DNA of 64,000 bases, taken from contig NZ_DIVJ01000049.1 in NCBI RefSeq assembly GCF_002428305.1, forward strand, positions 6,738 through 70,737, read 5' to 3'. Of the stretch, positions 43,598 through 52,462 are shown piece by piece. The first letter of the stretch is position 1. The number at the start of each line of letters is the position of its first letter. The stretch comes from Flavobacterium sp. UBA6135. GTDB taxonomy: Bacteria > Bacteroidota > Bacteroidia > Flavobacteriales > Flavobacteriaceae. The notes beneath the pieces were generated by a model, which searched no databases, was not told the DNA's origin, and worked only from the letters and a program-made list of their open reading frames with translations. The position numbers and the translations under genes were made by a program.

Positions 43598-44665
43598 ATG
43601 AAGCATTTTTTTCCACTTATTTTGTTATCGTTTTTACTTTTGAATTGTTCGTCTGACGCTGATTCTTCAGTAGACATTCCATCTGATACAATGTATTTTC
43701 CACCATTGTCAGGAAATATTTGGGAAACTAAACCCATGAATGAGCTAGGTTGGAATGAAAGTCAAGTACAACCTTTGTTGACTTTTCTAGAAGAAAAACA
43801 CACTAAAGGTTTTATTGTTTTAGTAAATGGACGCATTGTGATGGAAAATTATTTCAACGGTCACACCGCAACTTCGCCATGGTATTGGGCAAGTGCCGGA
43901 AAAACATTAACTACAGCAACAGTTGGAATAGCTCAAAAAGAAGGCTTACTCGATAGTGATGATAAAGTTTCAGATTATTTGGGAACAGGTTGGACATCGG
44001 CACCTTTGGTTAAAGAAAATTTGATTACGAATCGGCATCTTTTAACGATGACATCTGGTTTAAATGAAACTTTGGGAGATGATGTTTCACCAGCAAATCT
44101 ACAATATGTTGCAGATGCAGGCTCTCGTTGGGCTTATCATAATGTGTATGTAAAACTTCAAGATGTTGTTGCAGAAGCTTCAAATCAAACTTGGAACTCT
44201 TATTTCAATAATAAATTGCGAGATAAAATTGGCATGAGCGGCACTTGGATTCCATTAGGTGGACTGAGTGTTTATTGGAGTACAACCCGTAGTGTGGCTC
44301 GTTTTGGACTACTATCTTTGAACAAAGGGAAATGGGAAAATGAAGTAATAATTCCCGAAACTTATATGACAAATACCATTTCAACTTCTCAAAATTTAAA
44401 CAAAGCCTATGGTTATATGTGGTGGTTAAATGGAAAAGAAAGTTATAGATTACCACAAACGCAATTTCAATTTTCCGGTTGTTTGATACCGAGTGCTCCG
44501 ACTGACATGGTTAGTGGTTTGGGAAAAAATGACCAGAAAATTTATGTTATTCCAAGTAAAAAAATGGTAGTTATCCGTTTAGGAGAAGTTGCCGATGAAG
44601 AAAATTTTGCTTTGTCTGATTTTGATAATCAATTATGGCAAAAAATTAATGCGGTGATTAATTAA
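43598..44665 (+). CDS. Serine hydrolase of the beta-lactamase class C family (355 aa)
   Basis: Exported lipoprotein (lipobox LLLNC, C17) with the fold of class C beta-lactamases and penicillin-binding esterases. The catalytic SxxK is WASAGKTLTT (S99, K102) and the YxN motif is YHNVYVK near residue 185. Such proteins in Flavobacteria are usually esterases or DD-peptidases rather than resistance enzymes, and the substrate cannot be predicted. A conserved third motif (KTG-type) is not obvious. Monocistronic, divergent from the lipoprotein gene. Confidence 0.88.
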   Translation: MKHFFPLILLSFLLLNCSSDADSSVDIPSDTMYFPPLSGNIWETKPMNELGWNESQVQPLLTFLEEKHTKGFIVLVNGRIVMENYFNGHTATSPWYWASAGKTLTTATVGIAQKEGLLDSDDKVSDYLGTGWTSAPLVKENLITNRHLLTMTSGLNETLGDDVSPANLQYVADAGSRWAYHNVYVKLQDVVAEASNQTWNSYFNNKLRDKIGMSGTWIPLGGLSVYWSTTRSVARFGLLSLNKGKWENEVIIPETYMTNTISTSQNLNKAYGYMWWLNGKESYRLPQTQFQFSGCLIPSAPTDMVSGLGKNDQKIYVIPSKKMVVIRLGEVADEENFALSDFDNQLWQKINAVIN

Positions 44666-44680
44666 CCTTTGTTTAAAATT

Positions 44681-45538
44681 TTATATTGATTGATTTGTCG
44701 CGATTGATTTGTTGTTCCTACTCCATTCGCTCCACGAACCAACATACAATTTTGGAATTTCAAATCCAGCATAATCCATCGCTAAAAGTGTATGACATGC
44801 TGTAACACCAGAACCACAATGTACTATAATTTTATTTGAATTTTTCTTTTCAAAGACATTATTATATTTTTCTTTCAGTAACTCAGGTGATAAGAAAAGG
44901 CCATTCTCATCTAAATTAGTTGAAAACGGAATATTGATTGCATTGGGAATGTGACCGGAAATTAAATCAATAGGTTCAAATCTACCATTATATCGAGTAG
45001 CTTCACGAACGTCAATAATCAAATAATCTTGATTGTTTGACGCTTTTTCAACTTCATCAATGGTAGCCAATGGTAGTTTCCAATTTTCAATTTTGTATTC
45101 CTTAGTTGGAATAGAAAATTCTTCTTTAGAATTTGTTGGATAATTATGTTGTTCAGCTTCTTGCAAACCACCATTAAGCACTTGAACTTTTTTGTGTCCG
45201 ATAGATTTTAACATCCACCACATTCGAGCAGCAGCATTTGAACCGTTTTTATCATCGTAAAGTACAATATGCTTTTCAGGAGTAATTCCTAAACTTGAAA
45301 GTAGTTTAGAAAATTTTTCAATGGAAGGTAAAGGATGTCTTCCTCCAATTGACAAATCCTCCTTAATTTCCGCAAGTTGTGAATTCAAGTCCACAAAAAT
45401 TGCCCCGTCTAAATGTTTCTTATTGTAATTGGATTTAGCATCTTTTCCGTTGCTTACATCAAGAATAACTAAATTATCACTATTGCCGAGTTCTTTTAAT
45501 TCATAAACTTGTATAAGCGGAGTGACTGTATTAATCAT
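44681..45538 (-). CDS. Sulfurtransferase (rhodanese / 3-mercaptopyruvate type)
   Basis: Two tandem rhodanese domains (about residues 1-145 and 160-280). The second carries the catalytic cysteine in IVHCGSGVTACH; CGSGVTA is the loop typical of 3-mercaptopyruvate sulfurtransferases, while thiosulfate-specific rhodaneses usually have a CRxGxT loop. The first domain is the non-catalytic copy (ILDVSNGKDAKSNYNKKHLDGA). It transfers sulfur to thiols or cyanide. Length 285 is normal for SseA-like proteins. Confidence 0.92.
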   Translation of the reverse strand: MINTVTPLIQVYELKELGNSDNLVILDVSNGKDAKSNYNKKHLDGAIFVDLNSQLAEIKEDLSIGGRHPLPSIEKFSKLLSSLGITPEKHIVLYDDKNGSNAAARMWWMLKSIGHKKVQVLNGGLQEAEQHNYPTNSKEEFSIPTKEYKIENWKLPLATIDEVEKASNNQDYLIIDVREATRYNGRFEPIDLISGHIPNAINIPFSTNLDENGLFLSPELLKEKYNNVFEKKNSNKIIVHCGSGVTACHTLLAMDYAGFEIPKLYVGSWSEWSRNNKSIATNQSI

Positions 45539-45561
45539 TCTTTTTTTAAATACTTTTTGAG

Positions 45562-45861
45562 TTAATTCCCGTATTTATCTTGTAAAAAATAAACCAAATC
45601 ATATTCATAATAACGAACAGCTATAATGAGTGCTACAGTAATAATTGTAATTATCCAAGAATACTTTTTGTAAATAACTGTATATGCCGTTAAAATCCCC
45701 ATGATGATGAATGGAATGGCTAAAATAATATTAGGAATCATCCAAGCTCCTCTAACAATAGCTATAGATTTCAATAAAACAAAAAAGAAACTGTAGACGG
45801 AAACAATTTTGGTTAAGGACACCAAATACTTATTAAATACAACCGGTTCTTGATTTTCCAT
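45562..45861 (-). CDS. Small membrane protein coupled to ftsY (99 aa)
   Basis: Three hydrophobic helices (about residues 17-36, 38-60 and 65-85) and a polar tail. No family recognised. The ATG overlaps the TAA of ftsY (TAATG), so it is cotranslated with the signal-recognition receptor gene, though a related role is only conjecture. Confidence 0.8.
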   Translation of the reverse strand: MENQEPVVFNKYLVSLTKIVSVYSFFFVLLKSIAIVRGAWMIPNIILAIPFIIMGILTAYTVIYKKYSWIITIITVALIIAVRYYEYDLVYFLQDKYGN

Positions 45862-46814
45862 TAATTAAAAAAAGAGTCTACAAACTCATATTTGTTAAAC
45901 ACTTGAAGGTCTTCTATACCTTCACCTACACCAATATATTTTACAGGAATTTTAAATTGATCAGAAATTCCGATGACAACACCACCTTTTGCCGTTCCAT
46001 CTAATTTGGTTACAGCTAAACAAGAAACTTCTGTGGCGGCAGTAAACTCCCTAGCTTGTTCGAATGCATTTTGACCAGTAGAACCATCCAAAACCAATAA
46101 AACATCGTGTGGAGCATCGCCAACCACTTTTTGCATCACACGTTTAACTTTAGTTAACTCATTCATTAAGTTAACTTTGTTGTGTAAACGTCCTGCTGTA
46201 TCAATAATAACTACATCTGCATTTTGAGTAACCGCACTTTGTAAGGTATCAAATGCAACAGATGCAGGATCACTTCCCATTTGTTGTTTGACGATTGGAA
46301 CACCTACTCTATCAGCCCAAATTTGCAATTGATCAATAGCAGCAGCTCTGAAAGTATCAGCAGCACCTAAAACCACCTTGTGACCTGCTTTTTTGAATTG
46401 ATATGCTAATTTTCCAATTGTTGTAGTTTTACCAACTCCATTTACACCAACAACCATAATTACATAAGGTTTTTTGTTTACTGGAACTTCAAATTCGGTG
46501 GCTTCACCTGAATTTGTTTCTGACAACAAACCTGAGATTTCTTCGCGAAGAATTTTATTGAGCTCATCTGTTCCCAAATACTTATCTCTAGCGACACGTT
46601 CTTCAATACGATCAATTATTTTTAAGGTGGTTTTAACACCAACATCTGAAGAAATTAATACTTCTTCTAAATTATCCAAAACATCTTCGTCAACGGTTGA
46701 CTTGCCCGCAACAGCTTTTGTTAATTTAGAAAAAAATGATGTTTTAGTTTGTTCTAATCCTTTATCTAAAGTTTCCTTTTTTTCGGAAGAAAATATTCGT
46801 TTGAAAAAACTCAT
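45861..46814 (-). CDS. ftsY: Signal recognition particle receptor FtsY
   Basis: GTPase that docks ribosome-SRP complexes at the inner membrane. The NG domain is complete: helical N domain (residues 20-100), G1 GVNGVGKTTT, DTFRAAAIDQLQIWADRVGV, DTAGRLHN, TKLDGTAKGGV and GVGEGIEDLQVF. The acidic A domain is almost absent, as usual in Bacteroidota, leaving 317 residues. It has its own promoter 32 bp upstream, behind a terminator that ends the rpmB-rpmG-DUF4295 unit. Confidence 0.97.
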   Translation of the reverse strand: MSFFKRIFSSEKKETLDKGLEQTKTSFFSKLTKAVAGKSTVDEDVLDNLEEVLISSDVGVKTTLKIIDRIEERVARDKYLGTDELNKILREEISGLLSETNSGEATEFEVPVNKKPYVIMVVGVNGVGKTTTIGKLAYQFKKAGHKVVLGAADTFRAAAIDQLQIWADRVGVPIVKQQMGSDPASVAFDTLQSAVTQNADVVIIDTAGRLHNKVNLMNELTKVKRVMQKVVGDAPHDVLLVLDGSTGQNAFEQAREFTAATEVSCLAVTKLDGTAKGGVVIGISDQFKIPVKYIGVGEGIEDLQVFNKYEFVDSFFN

Positions 46815-46845
46815 ATTCTTATTTTTAAGTATTTTATTCTGAGAG

Positions 46846-46853
46846 CAAATATA
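46846..46853 (-). promoter_or_regulatory. ftsY promoter, -7 element
   Basis: TATATTTG on the minus strand matches TAnnTTTG, 31 bp upstream of the ftsY ATG and just behind the terminator hairpin at 46865-46885. Confidence 0.65.
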
Positions 46854-46857
46854 AAAA

Positions 46858-46885
46858 TAAAAAAGCCACTTTCAAGGAAAGTAGC
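46858..46885 (-). terminator. Terminator between DUF4295 gene and ftsY
   Basis: On the minus strand GCTACTTTC (46877-46885) pairs with GAAAGTGGC (46865-46873), with one G-U pair and a 3-nt loop, followed by a T-run. It separates the ribosomal-protein unit from ftsY. Confidence 0.8.
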
Positions 46886-46910
46886 TTAGCTATATACTAT
46901 CTATTTAAAA

Positions 46911-47063
46911 TTATTTCTTTTTCAAGAAATTATCTACAAGTTCAGGAGCCATTACAGATTCAACAAAAGTATAAGCTCCGGTTTTTGGAGATTTTACCAT
47001 TTTAATGGCTTTAGTTAATCTTTTTGACGCTGTTTGTAACGTTGCTACGGTTTTCTTTGCCAT
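46911..47063 (-). CDS. DUF4295 family protein (50 aa)
   Basis: A 50-residue basic protein: MAKKTVATLQTASKRLTKAI, followed by KMVKSPKTGAYTFVESVM and ending DNFLKKK. It matches the DUF4295 family, which in Bacteroidota sits between rpmG and ftsY. The Lys-rich composition and the ribosomal neighbourhood suggest a ribosome-associated protein, but the function is not known. It starts 8 bp behind the rpmG stop and is followed by a terminator. Confidence 0.92.
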   Translation of the reverse strand: MAKKTVATLQTASKRLTKAIKMVKSPKTGAYTFVESVMAPELVDNFLKKK

Positions 47064-47071
47064 TTCTTATC

Positions 47072-47254
47072 TTATTTAATTTCTTTATGAACTGTTACTT
47101 TTTTCAAGATTGGATTAAATTTTTTAATCTCTAATCTGTCCGGAGTATTCTTTTTGTTTTTAGTAGTGATATAACGAGACGTCCCAGGAACTCCTGAAGT
47201 TTTGTGCTCTGTACACTCTAAAATTACTTGGATTCTATTACCTTTCTTTGCCAT
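47072..47254 (-). CDS. rpmG: 50S ribosomal protein L33
   Basis: Large-subunit protein, 60 residues: MAKKGNRIQVILECTEHKTS, then GTSRYITTKNKKNTPDRLEIKKFNP. It has the single-cysteine form, lacking the paired zinc cysteines. Second gene of the rpmB-rpmG-DUF4295 unit. Confidence 0.97.
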   Translation of the reverse strand: MAKKGNRIQVILECTEHKTSGVPGTSRYITTKNKKNTPDRLEIKKFNPILKKVTVHKEIK

Positions 47255-47281
47255 TTTTCTGTATATTTAATTGGGTTGGGA

Positions 47282-47518
47282 TTATGAAATAAATCCGTTT
47301 GCTTTTGCATCTTTTAATACAGCAGCTAACCCTTTTTTGTTAATCGTTTTTATAGTAGACGCAGCCACTCTTAGCGTAATCCATCTGTCTTCTTCAGCAA
47401 GATAGAAACGTTTTTTAACTAAGTTTACAGAAAATTTTCTCTTAGTTTTGTTCATCGCGTGAGAAACATTGTTTCCTACCATCGCTCTTTTACCTGTAAG
47501 GTCACAAACTCTTGACAT
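47282..47518 (-). CDS. rpmB: 50S ribosomal protein L28
   Basis: Large-subunit protein, 78 residues: MSRVCDLTGKRAMVGNNVSH, then KTKRKFSVNLVKKRFYLAEEDRWITLRVA. The N-terminal cysteine pair of zinc-binding forms is missing. First gene of the unit. A promoter-like TTTCTTTG (one base off consensus) lies at 47555-47562 on the minus strand. Confidence 0.97.
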   Translation of the reverse strand: MSRVCDLTGKRAMVGNNVSHAMNKTKRKFSVNLVKKRFYLAEEDRWITLRVAASTIKTINKKGLAAVLKDAKANGFIS

Positions 47519-47592
47519 TATGCTTATCTTTTATCGTTATTCAAAATCAGGGTGCAAAGAAACAAAAAACTAATCTATTACACAAACAAATT

Positions 47593-48840
47593 TTAGTAGT
47601 TTTTTAAAATTTCTTTTAAAAGTAATTCAAGTCCTTTGTTTACTGCTCTGTCTATCACTTTTTGACGGGGCTGACCAAAATTAAATGCTTCCGAAAAAAC
47701 ACCATTAGGTGTAGCTATGGCAATACAAACCGTTCCCAAATCTGCCGGAGCTTCTCCTTTTGCTGGTCCTGCGTTACCGGTAGTTGCAATAGCAAAATCT
47801 GATTTCAAAACTTTCTTTACTCCAAGTGCCATTTCTTCTGCAACTTCTTTGCTAACAACGGAAAATGCTTCTATTGTAGCTTCATTTACTCCAAGCAAAG
47901 CTACTTTTGTATCTGTGGCATAGGTCACAACGCCTCCCCTGAAATAATCTGACGAACCCGAAATTGAAGTAATGGTTTCTGAAATCTTTCCTCCAGTACA
48001 GCTTTCTGCAGTTGCGAGCGTGAATCCTTTTTGAGTGAGTATTTTTCCTAAAACCACTTCTATACTTTCCTCCTCTTCAAATCCAACAATAATATCGCCT
48101 ATTAATTCTTGTAGCTGTAACACTAACTCATTTGTAGTTTTTAGAAGAAGATTTTCATCCAATCCACGTGCTGTTAAGCGTAATCGAACTCTACCCGGAC
48201 TCGGCAAATAGGCTAATTTTATAAAACTTGGTAAATTGTCTTCAAATGACTCAATGCGTTCTGCTACAATACTTTCGCCTTGTCCGTAAGTTAAAATCGT
48301 TTTATGCAAAACATAAGGACGTTTGAACTCTTTAACTATTTTTGGAATTAGGTGACTTGCAACAATTGCTTTCATTTCATAAGGAACTCCGGGTAATGAC
48401 ACAAAAACTGTTTTCCCTTTTTGCATCCACATTCCCGGTGCCGTTCCATAATCATTTTGTAAAACCACACATTTTGAAGGTACTAATGCTTGATCAAGAT
48501 TGACTTGCGAAACTCTGAAATTTAATTTTTCAAATAAGGCAACAATGTGATTTTCTACTTGTTGGTTTTTAATCAATATATCTTCAAAATAATCACAAAA
48601 AGTAAGCTTAGTCAAATCATCTTTTGTTGGCCCCAAACCTCCGGTAATGATGACAAAATCAACTTGGTCTTGTACTTTAGAAAAAGTTTCTAAAATATGT
48701 GATTTTTCATCACTAATAGATACCATTTCGTGAACCTGAATTCCGATTTTATCTAATGATTTTGCAATGTATCCGGAATTGGTATCAGTGATTTGTCCAA
48801 TAAGAATTTCGTCCCCAATTGTGATAATGGTTGCTTTCAT
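47593..48840 (-). CDS. cinA: CinA family competence/damage-inducible protein (nicotinamide-nucleotide amidohydrolase)
   Basis: Two-domain protein of 415 residues. The N-terminal molybdopterin-binding-like domain shows IITIGDEILIGQITDTNSGYIA and VIITGGLGPTKDDLTK; the C-terminal PncC domain shows ATAESCTGGKISETITSISGSSDYFRGGVVTYA and TGNAGPAKGEAPADLGTV. The PncC part deamidates NMN in pyridine-nucleotide recycling; the link of CinA to competence is historical. The ATG at 48840 is used; a non-ATG start 39 bp upstream lies within the palindromic region 48864-48879. Confidence 0.95.
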   Translation of the reverse strand: MKATIITIGDEILIGQITDTNSGYIAKSLDKIGIQVHEMVSISDEKSHILETFSKVQDQVDFVIITGGLGPTKDDLTKLTFCDYFEDILIKNQQVENHIVALFEKLNFRVSQVNLDQALVPSKCVVLQNDYGTAPGMWMQKGKTVFVSLPGVPYEMKAIVASHLIPKIVKEFKRPYVLHKTILTYGQGESIVAERIESFEDNLPSFIKLAYLPSPGRVRLRLTARGLDENLLLKTTNELVLQLQELIGDIIVGFEEEESIEVVLGKILTQKGFTLATAESCTGGKISETITSISGSSDYFRGGVVTYATDTKVALLGVNEATIEAFSVVSKEVAEEMALGVKKVLKSDFAIATTGNAGPAKGEAPADLGTVCIAIATPNGVFSEAFNFGQPRQKVIDRAVNKGLELLLKEILKNY

Positions 48841-48863
48841 TGTGTAAGTTTCTGAGATATTAT

Positions 48864-48879
48864 TTGCTAAATTTAGCAA
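48864..48879. promoter_or_regulatory. 16-bp perfect palindrome upstream of cinA
   Basis: TTGCTAAATTTAGCAA is a perfect palindrome 23 bp upstream of the cinA ATG. Its centre (TAAATTTA) also resembles the TAnnTTTG promoter element, so a repressor bound here would block the promoter. Inference from sequence only. Confidence 0.45.
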
Positions 48880-49040
48880 CTATTCTAACCTAAACCATGC
48901 ATTAGCTGGCAGATAAAAAGTAAAAAGCTCGGAACTAAAAAAATCGATTTTTATTTGACAAAAACACCGAACAGATATCTCAATTACTATAGAAATTGCA
49001 ATGAATCTGACTGCCTTTTGCTTATAAAGGAATTCGTTTC

Positions 49041-49385
49041 TTATAAATCGAAATCTTTGTGAATTTCTTTAACAGCTTTGTCAATTTGATCTTCAATACT
49101 TTTGAAAACCTCTTTTATTTCTTTGCGTTTACCTTCTCTTTTGGTCCATTCCATCACCAAAAGATTCTCCTCGTAGGCCACGTTTAATCCTAATAAATCA
49201 AGAGTTGGTTTTATTTTATGAGCATAGCTATAAGCTAATTTATGGTCTTTATCTTCAATCCCTTTTTTGATAAATTTTAAATCCTCAGGGACTTCATTTA
49301 CAAAAAGTGTGATGATTTGGTATACAAATTCAGGATCATTGTCTGAAAGTGCGTAAACTTTGGCCAAATTATAATGTAATGCCAT
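49041..49385 (-). CDS. Hpt-domain phosphotransfer protein (114 aa)
   Basis: A stand-alone histidine phosphotransfer domain: four-helix pattern with the phospho-accepting histidine in AYSYAHKIKPTLDLLG (H56). It would pass phosphate between a hybrid kinase and a response regulator. No kinase gene is adjacent. The single-domain regulator at 26569 is a conceivable partner but there is no direct evidence. It follows the FAH-family gene by 3 bp and is probably cotranscribed. Confidence 0.88.
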   Translation of the reverse strand: MALHYNLAKVYALSDNDPEFVYQIITLFVNEVPEDLKFIKKGIEDKDHKLAYSYAHKIKPTLDLLGLNVAYEENLLVMEWTKREGKRKEIKEVFKSIEDQIDKAVKEIHKDFDL

Positions 49386-49388
49386 TTT

Positions 49389-50000
49389 TTATTTTACTTG
49401 TATTCGAAATAATTTTTGTTCTTCAATGAATCCTTCTAGGATATCGTTTGCTTTTACTTTTGCAACACCTTGAGGTGTTCCGGTAAAAATAATGTCACCA
49501 ATTTTGAGTGTAAAAAATTGTGAAACATAAGAAATAAGCTCATCTATTTTCCATAACATGTGGCTGGTATTACCTTTTTGCACAATATTACCGTTATTTC
49601 TCAGTTCAAAATTAATGTTTTCTGTGGAACTAAAATCTTTTTTCGATAAAAAGCTACCAATAACCGCTGAACCGTCAAAAGCTTTGGCTTTTTCCCAAGG
49701 CAATCCTTTTTCTTTTAATTTGGCTTGTAAATCACGTGCGGTGAAATCAATTCCTAAACCTATTTCATCATAATAATTTGAAGCAAACTTAGCATCGATG
49801 TATTTTCCAACTTTGTTAATTCTCACTAATATTTCAACTTCATGATGAATATCATCACTAAATTCAGGGATCACAAACGGATGCTGCTTTAATAAAACAG
49901 CACTATCTGGCTTTAAAAAAACCACTGGTTCATCAGGTCGCTCATTTTGTAATTCCTCAATGTGTTTGGTGTAATTTCTTCCGATGCAGATGATTTTCAT
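49389..50000 (-). CDS. Fumarylacetoacetate hydrolase family protein (203 aa)
   Basis: Short FAH-fold protein: MKIICIGRNYTKHIEELQNE, PVVFLKPDSAVL, the metal-binding glutamates in IHHEVEILVRI, IGLGIDFTARDLQAKLKEKGLPWEKAKAFDGSAV and IIFTGTPQGVAKV. The length and the G-R-N-Y start fit acylpyruvase or oxaloacetate decarboxylase-like members (FAHD1 type). It lies between the exonuclease gene and the Hpt gene, all on the minus strand. Confidence 0.93.
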   Translation of the reverse strand: MKIICIGRNYTKHIEELQNERPDEPVVFLKPDSAVLLKQHPFVIPEFSDDIHHEVEILVRINKVGKYIDAKFASNYYDEIGLGIDFTARDLQAKLKEKGLPWEKAKAFDGSAVIGSFLSKKDFSSTENINFELRNNGNIVQKGNTSHMLWKIDELISYVSQFFTLKIGDIIFTGTPQGVAKVKANDILEGFIEEQKLFRIQVK

Positions 50001-50026
50001 TTTTTCTGAATTACTGAGACTTTTTT

Positions 50027-50803
50027 TTAACTTAGTTTATTGTTTAATTTTCTGAGTTTTATGGCTGTCAGTACTTTTTTGGTATACAATGGAAAATCTG
50101 CATTTTGTATCCACCCAAAATATCCCGGTTCCTCATCTAATACCTTTTCAACCAAAGCACCTTTGTGTTTTCCAAAAGAAAAAATTTCCTGTCCTTTATC
50201 ATTAAATGTTATAAATCCAGCAAAATCGACTGATTTTTTTCGAGTAGTAAATTCAGAAAGCGATTTCATATCGTTTTCTAATTCAGGATAACGTTCTAAT
50301 TGAGCTTTTAGGATTTCGTAAGTTGCCATAGTATCTGCTTCTGCAGAATGAGCATTCTCTAAGCTTTTTCCGCAATAAAATTTATATCCCGCACTCAAAG
50401 TACGTTCCTCCATTTTATGAAAAATAGTTTGAACATCAACAGACACTCTGTTTTTCATATCAAAATCTACTTCTGCTCTCAAAAGTTCTTCCGCCAATAA
50501 TGGTATGTCAAATCTATCCGAATTGAAACCGGCTAAATCAGAATCTTTAATCATGGTATAAATCTGTCCGGAAAGCTCTTTAAAAGTGGGTTCATTTGCT
50601 ACTTTTTCATCTGTAATACCATGGACTTGAGAGGCTAAATACGGAATTGGCATTTCAGGATTAACCAACCAAGTTTTACTTTCTTTGTTTCCGTTTGGAT
50701 AAACTTTAAAAATGGAAATTTCTACAATTCTGTCTTTGGCTACGTCTACTCCGGTTGTTTCAAGGTCAAAAAAGCAAATTGGTCTGTTTAATTTAAGTTC
50801 CAT
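50027..50803 (-). CDS. 3'-5' exonuclease, DnaQ-like DEDDh type (258 aa)
   Basis: Exonuclease of the DNA polymerase III epsilon superfamily. Exo I is FFDLETTGVDVAKDRIVEI, Exo II is LAGFNSDRFDIPLLAEEL, and Exo III is HSAEADTMATYEIL with the catalytic His-x-Ala-x-x-Asp. The C-terminal 70 residues (FNDKGQEIFSFGKHKGALVEKVLDEEPGYFGWIQNADFP) are an extra domain of the DUF3820 kind that marks this Bacteroidota subfamily. Probably a repair or proofreading exonuclease not stably joined to the polymerase. Confidence 0.92.
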   Translation of the reverse strand: MELKLNRPICFFDLETTGVDVAKDRIVEISIFKVYPNGNKESKTWLVNPEMPIPYLASQVHGITDEKVANEPTFKELSGQIYTMIKDSDLAGFNSDRFDIPLLAEELLRAEVDFDMKNRVSVDVQTIFHKMEERTLSAGYKFYCGKSLENAHSAEADTMATYEILKAQLERYPELENDMKSLSEFTTRKKSVDFAGFITFNDKGQEIFSFGKHKGALVEKVLDEEPGYFGWIQNADFPLYTKKVLTAIKLRKLNNKLS

Positions 50804-50897
50804 TTTAAAATTTTAGAAGGACAAATATAAGTGTTTGAGTTTACCTTTGAACGATTGGTTTCTTTTTTTTAGGAGTTTTTTAAGTTTTTTAAAAGTA

Positions 50898-50933
50898 AAA
50901 ACCCTTTCTACTTTTTAATCGTGAAAGGGTTTT
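50898..50933 (-). terminator. Terminator behind the E2 acyltransferase gene
   Basis: AAAACCCTTTC (50898-50908) and GAAAGGGTTTT (50923-50933) form an 11-bp stem, 20 bp behind the stop codon at 50954 on the minus strand. Confidence 0.9.
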
Positions 50934-50953
50934 AAAAATAGTTTTACTTTGTT

Positions 50954-52324
50954 TTAAAATTCTCTATTTTCACTGAAACCTTCTAGATAATCAGCTACTC
51001 GTTTTACGAATTGTCCACCTAATGAACCATCTACTACACGGTGGTCATAACTGTGTGACAAGAACATTTTGTGACGAATTCCGATGTAGTCTCCGGTTGG
51101 AGTTTCAATTACAGCCGGAACTTTTCTGATAGCTCCTAAAGCTAAAATGGCTACTTGTGGTTGGTTGATAATAGGTGTTCCGAAAACGCTGCCGAAAGTT
51201 CCCACATTAGTAACTGTATAGGTTCCGCCTTGAATTTCGTCAGGTTTTAATTGGTTATTTCGAGCACGATTGGCTAAATCGTTTACTGTTTTTGTTAAAC
51301 CGACAAGGTTAAGCATATCTGCATTTTTAATAACCGGAACAATTAAGTTTCCGTTTGGTAATGCCGCAGCCATTCCTAAATTGATGTTTTTCTTTTTGAT
51401 GATGTAATCTCCTTCAACAGAAATATTAATCATCGGGAAGTCTTTGATGGCTTTTGCAACAGCTTCCATGAATATTGGAGTAAACGTTAACTTCTCGCCT
51501 TCTCTTTTTTCAAAAGCATCTTTCACTTTGTTTCTCCAATTTACAATATTAGTGACATCCACTTCAATGAACGACTGCACGTGAGCCGACGTTTGTTTGG
51601 ATGCTACCATATAACCTGAAATCAGTTTTCGCATACGATCCATTTCGATGATTTCGTCTTGACCGTTTACGGAAACCGGAATTTTTTTCTCTGGAGTTGA
51701 TTCTACTTTTGGAGATTCAACCTTTGAAGATTCAACTTTTGCTTCTGCTTTTGGAATTTCTGCAACAACAGCTGCTTGCTTTGGAACCGCAACAGGTTGA
51801 TTGGCTCGGTCTTTTACATAAGATAAAATATCATCTTTTGTTACACGGCCTTCTTTTCCTGAACCTTTAATGGTTTCCAATTCTGCAATTGAAACACCTT
51901 CTTCTTTAGCTATATTTTTTACTAATGGCGAAAAGAATTTTTCTGATGAAGAAAAATCTACTGCTGCCGGCTCAACGGTTTGTACAATTTCTTTAGCAAC
52001 TTCAATTGTTTTCTCAATTTCTTTAACCACTTCAACAATTGGAGCTTCTTCAACAACTGGCGATGCTACCGGAGGATTACCTCCTTCTGTATCAATAATA
52101 GCTATCGTTTGACCTACTTGAACAACATCATCCACCTGAAATAGAATCTCCACCAAAGTACCAGAAACCTCAGATGGAACTTCGCTATCAACTTTGTCAG
52201 TAGCGATTTCCAAGACGGCTTCATCGGCATCGATTTTCTCTCCAACTTTTTTAAGCCAATTGGTAATTGTTGCTTCGGCAACACTTTCACCCATTTTGGG
52301 CAATTTTAATTCAAATTTTGCCAT
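50954..52324 (-). CDS. 2-oxo acid dehydrogenase E2, dihydrolipoyl acyltransferase (456 aa)
   Basis: Core acyltransferase of a 2-oxo acid dehydrogenase complex. Order: lipoyl domain with ATDKVDSEVPSE (lipoyl-lysine K44), an Ala/Pro/Val/Glu-rich linker (residues 85-135), the E1/E3-binding domain (FFSPLVKNIAKEEGVSIAELETIKGSG), a second linker with repeated KVESSKVESPKVES, and the catalytic domain ending in SHSYDHRVVDGSLGG (active His and Asp). The type resembles branched-chain or acetoin/pyruvate E2 proteins of Bacteroidota. No E1 gene is adjacent, so the substrate is open. Confidence 0.93.
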   Translation of the reverse strand: MAKFELKLPKMGESVAEATITNWLKKVGEKIDADEAVLEIATDKVDSEVPSEVSGTLVEILFQVDDVVQVGQTIAIIDTEGGNPPVASPVVEEAPIVEVVKEIEKTIEVAKEIVQTVEPAAVDFSSSEKFFSPLVKNIAKEEGVSIAELETIKGSGKEGRVTKDDILSYVKDRANQPVAVPKQAAVVAEIPKAEAKVESSKVESPKVESTPEKKIPVSVNGQDEIIEMDRMRKLISGYMVASKQTSAHVQSFIEVDVTNIVNWRNKVKDAFEKREGEKLTFTPIFMEAVAKAIKDFPMINISVEGDYIIKKKNINLGMAAALPNGNLIVPVIKNADMLNLVGLTKTVNDLANRARNNQLKPDEIQGGTYTVTNVGTFGSVFGTPIINQPQVAILALGAIRKVPAVIETPTGDYIGIRHKMFLSHSYDHRVVDGSLGGQFVKRVADYLEGFSENREF

Positions 52325-52462
52325 ATCTTTAACCTAACGGTTTATTTTGTGTTTCAGTTTGCGAAATTACTAAAAAAAGGATTGGTTTTTGTAATTATCA
52401 ATAAAATTTCAATGTCAATTACAAAAATCAATGTTAACTTCAAAAATTAATAATCAAAATCA

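Noticed and set aside
43489..43737. N-terminal extension of the lipoprotein gene ending at 43069
   Set aside because: The extension overlaps the divergent serine hydrolase gene, and a signal peptide with lipobox begins at 43488.
43598..44665. Beta-lactam resistance gene
   Set aside because: The SxxK and YxN motifs alone define a broad esterase and peptidase family; no evidence for lactamase activity.
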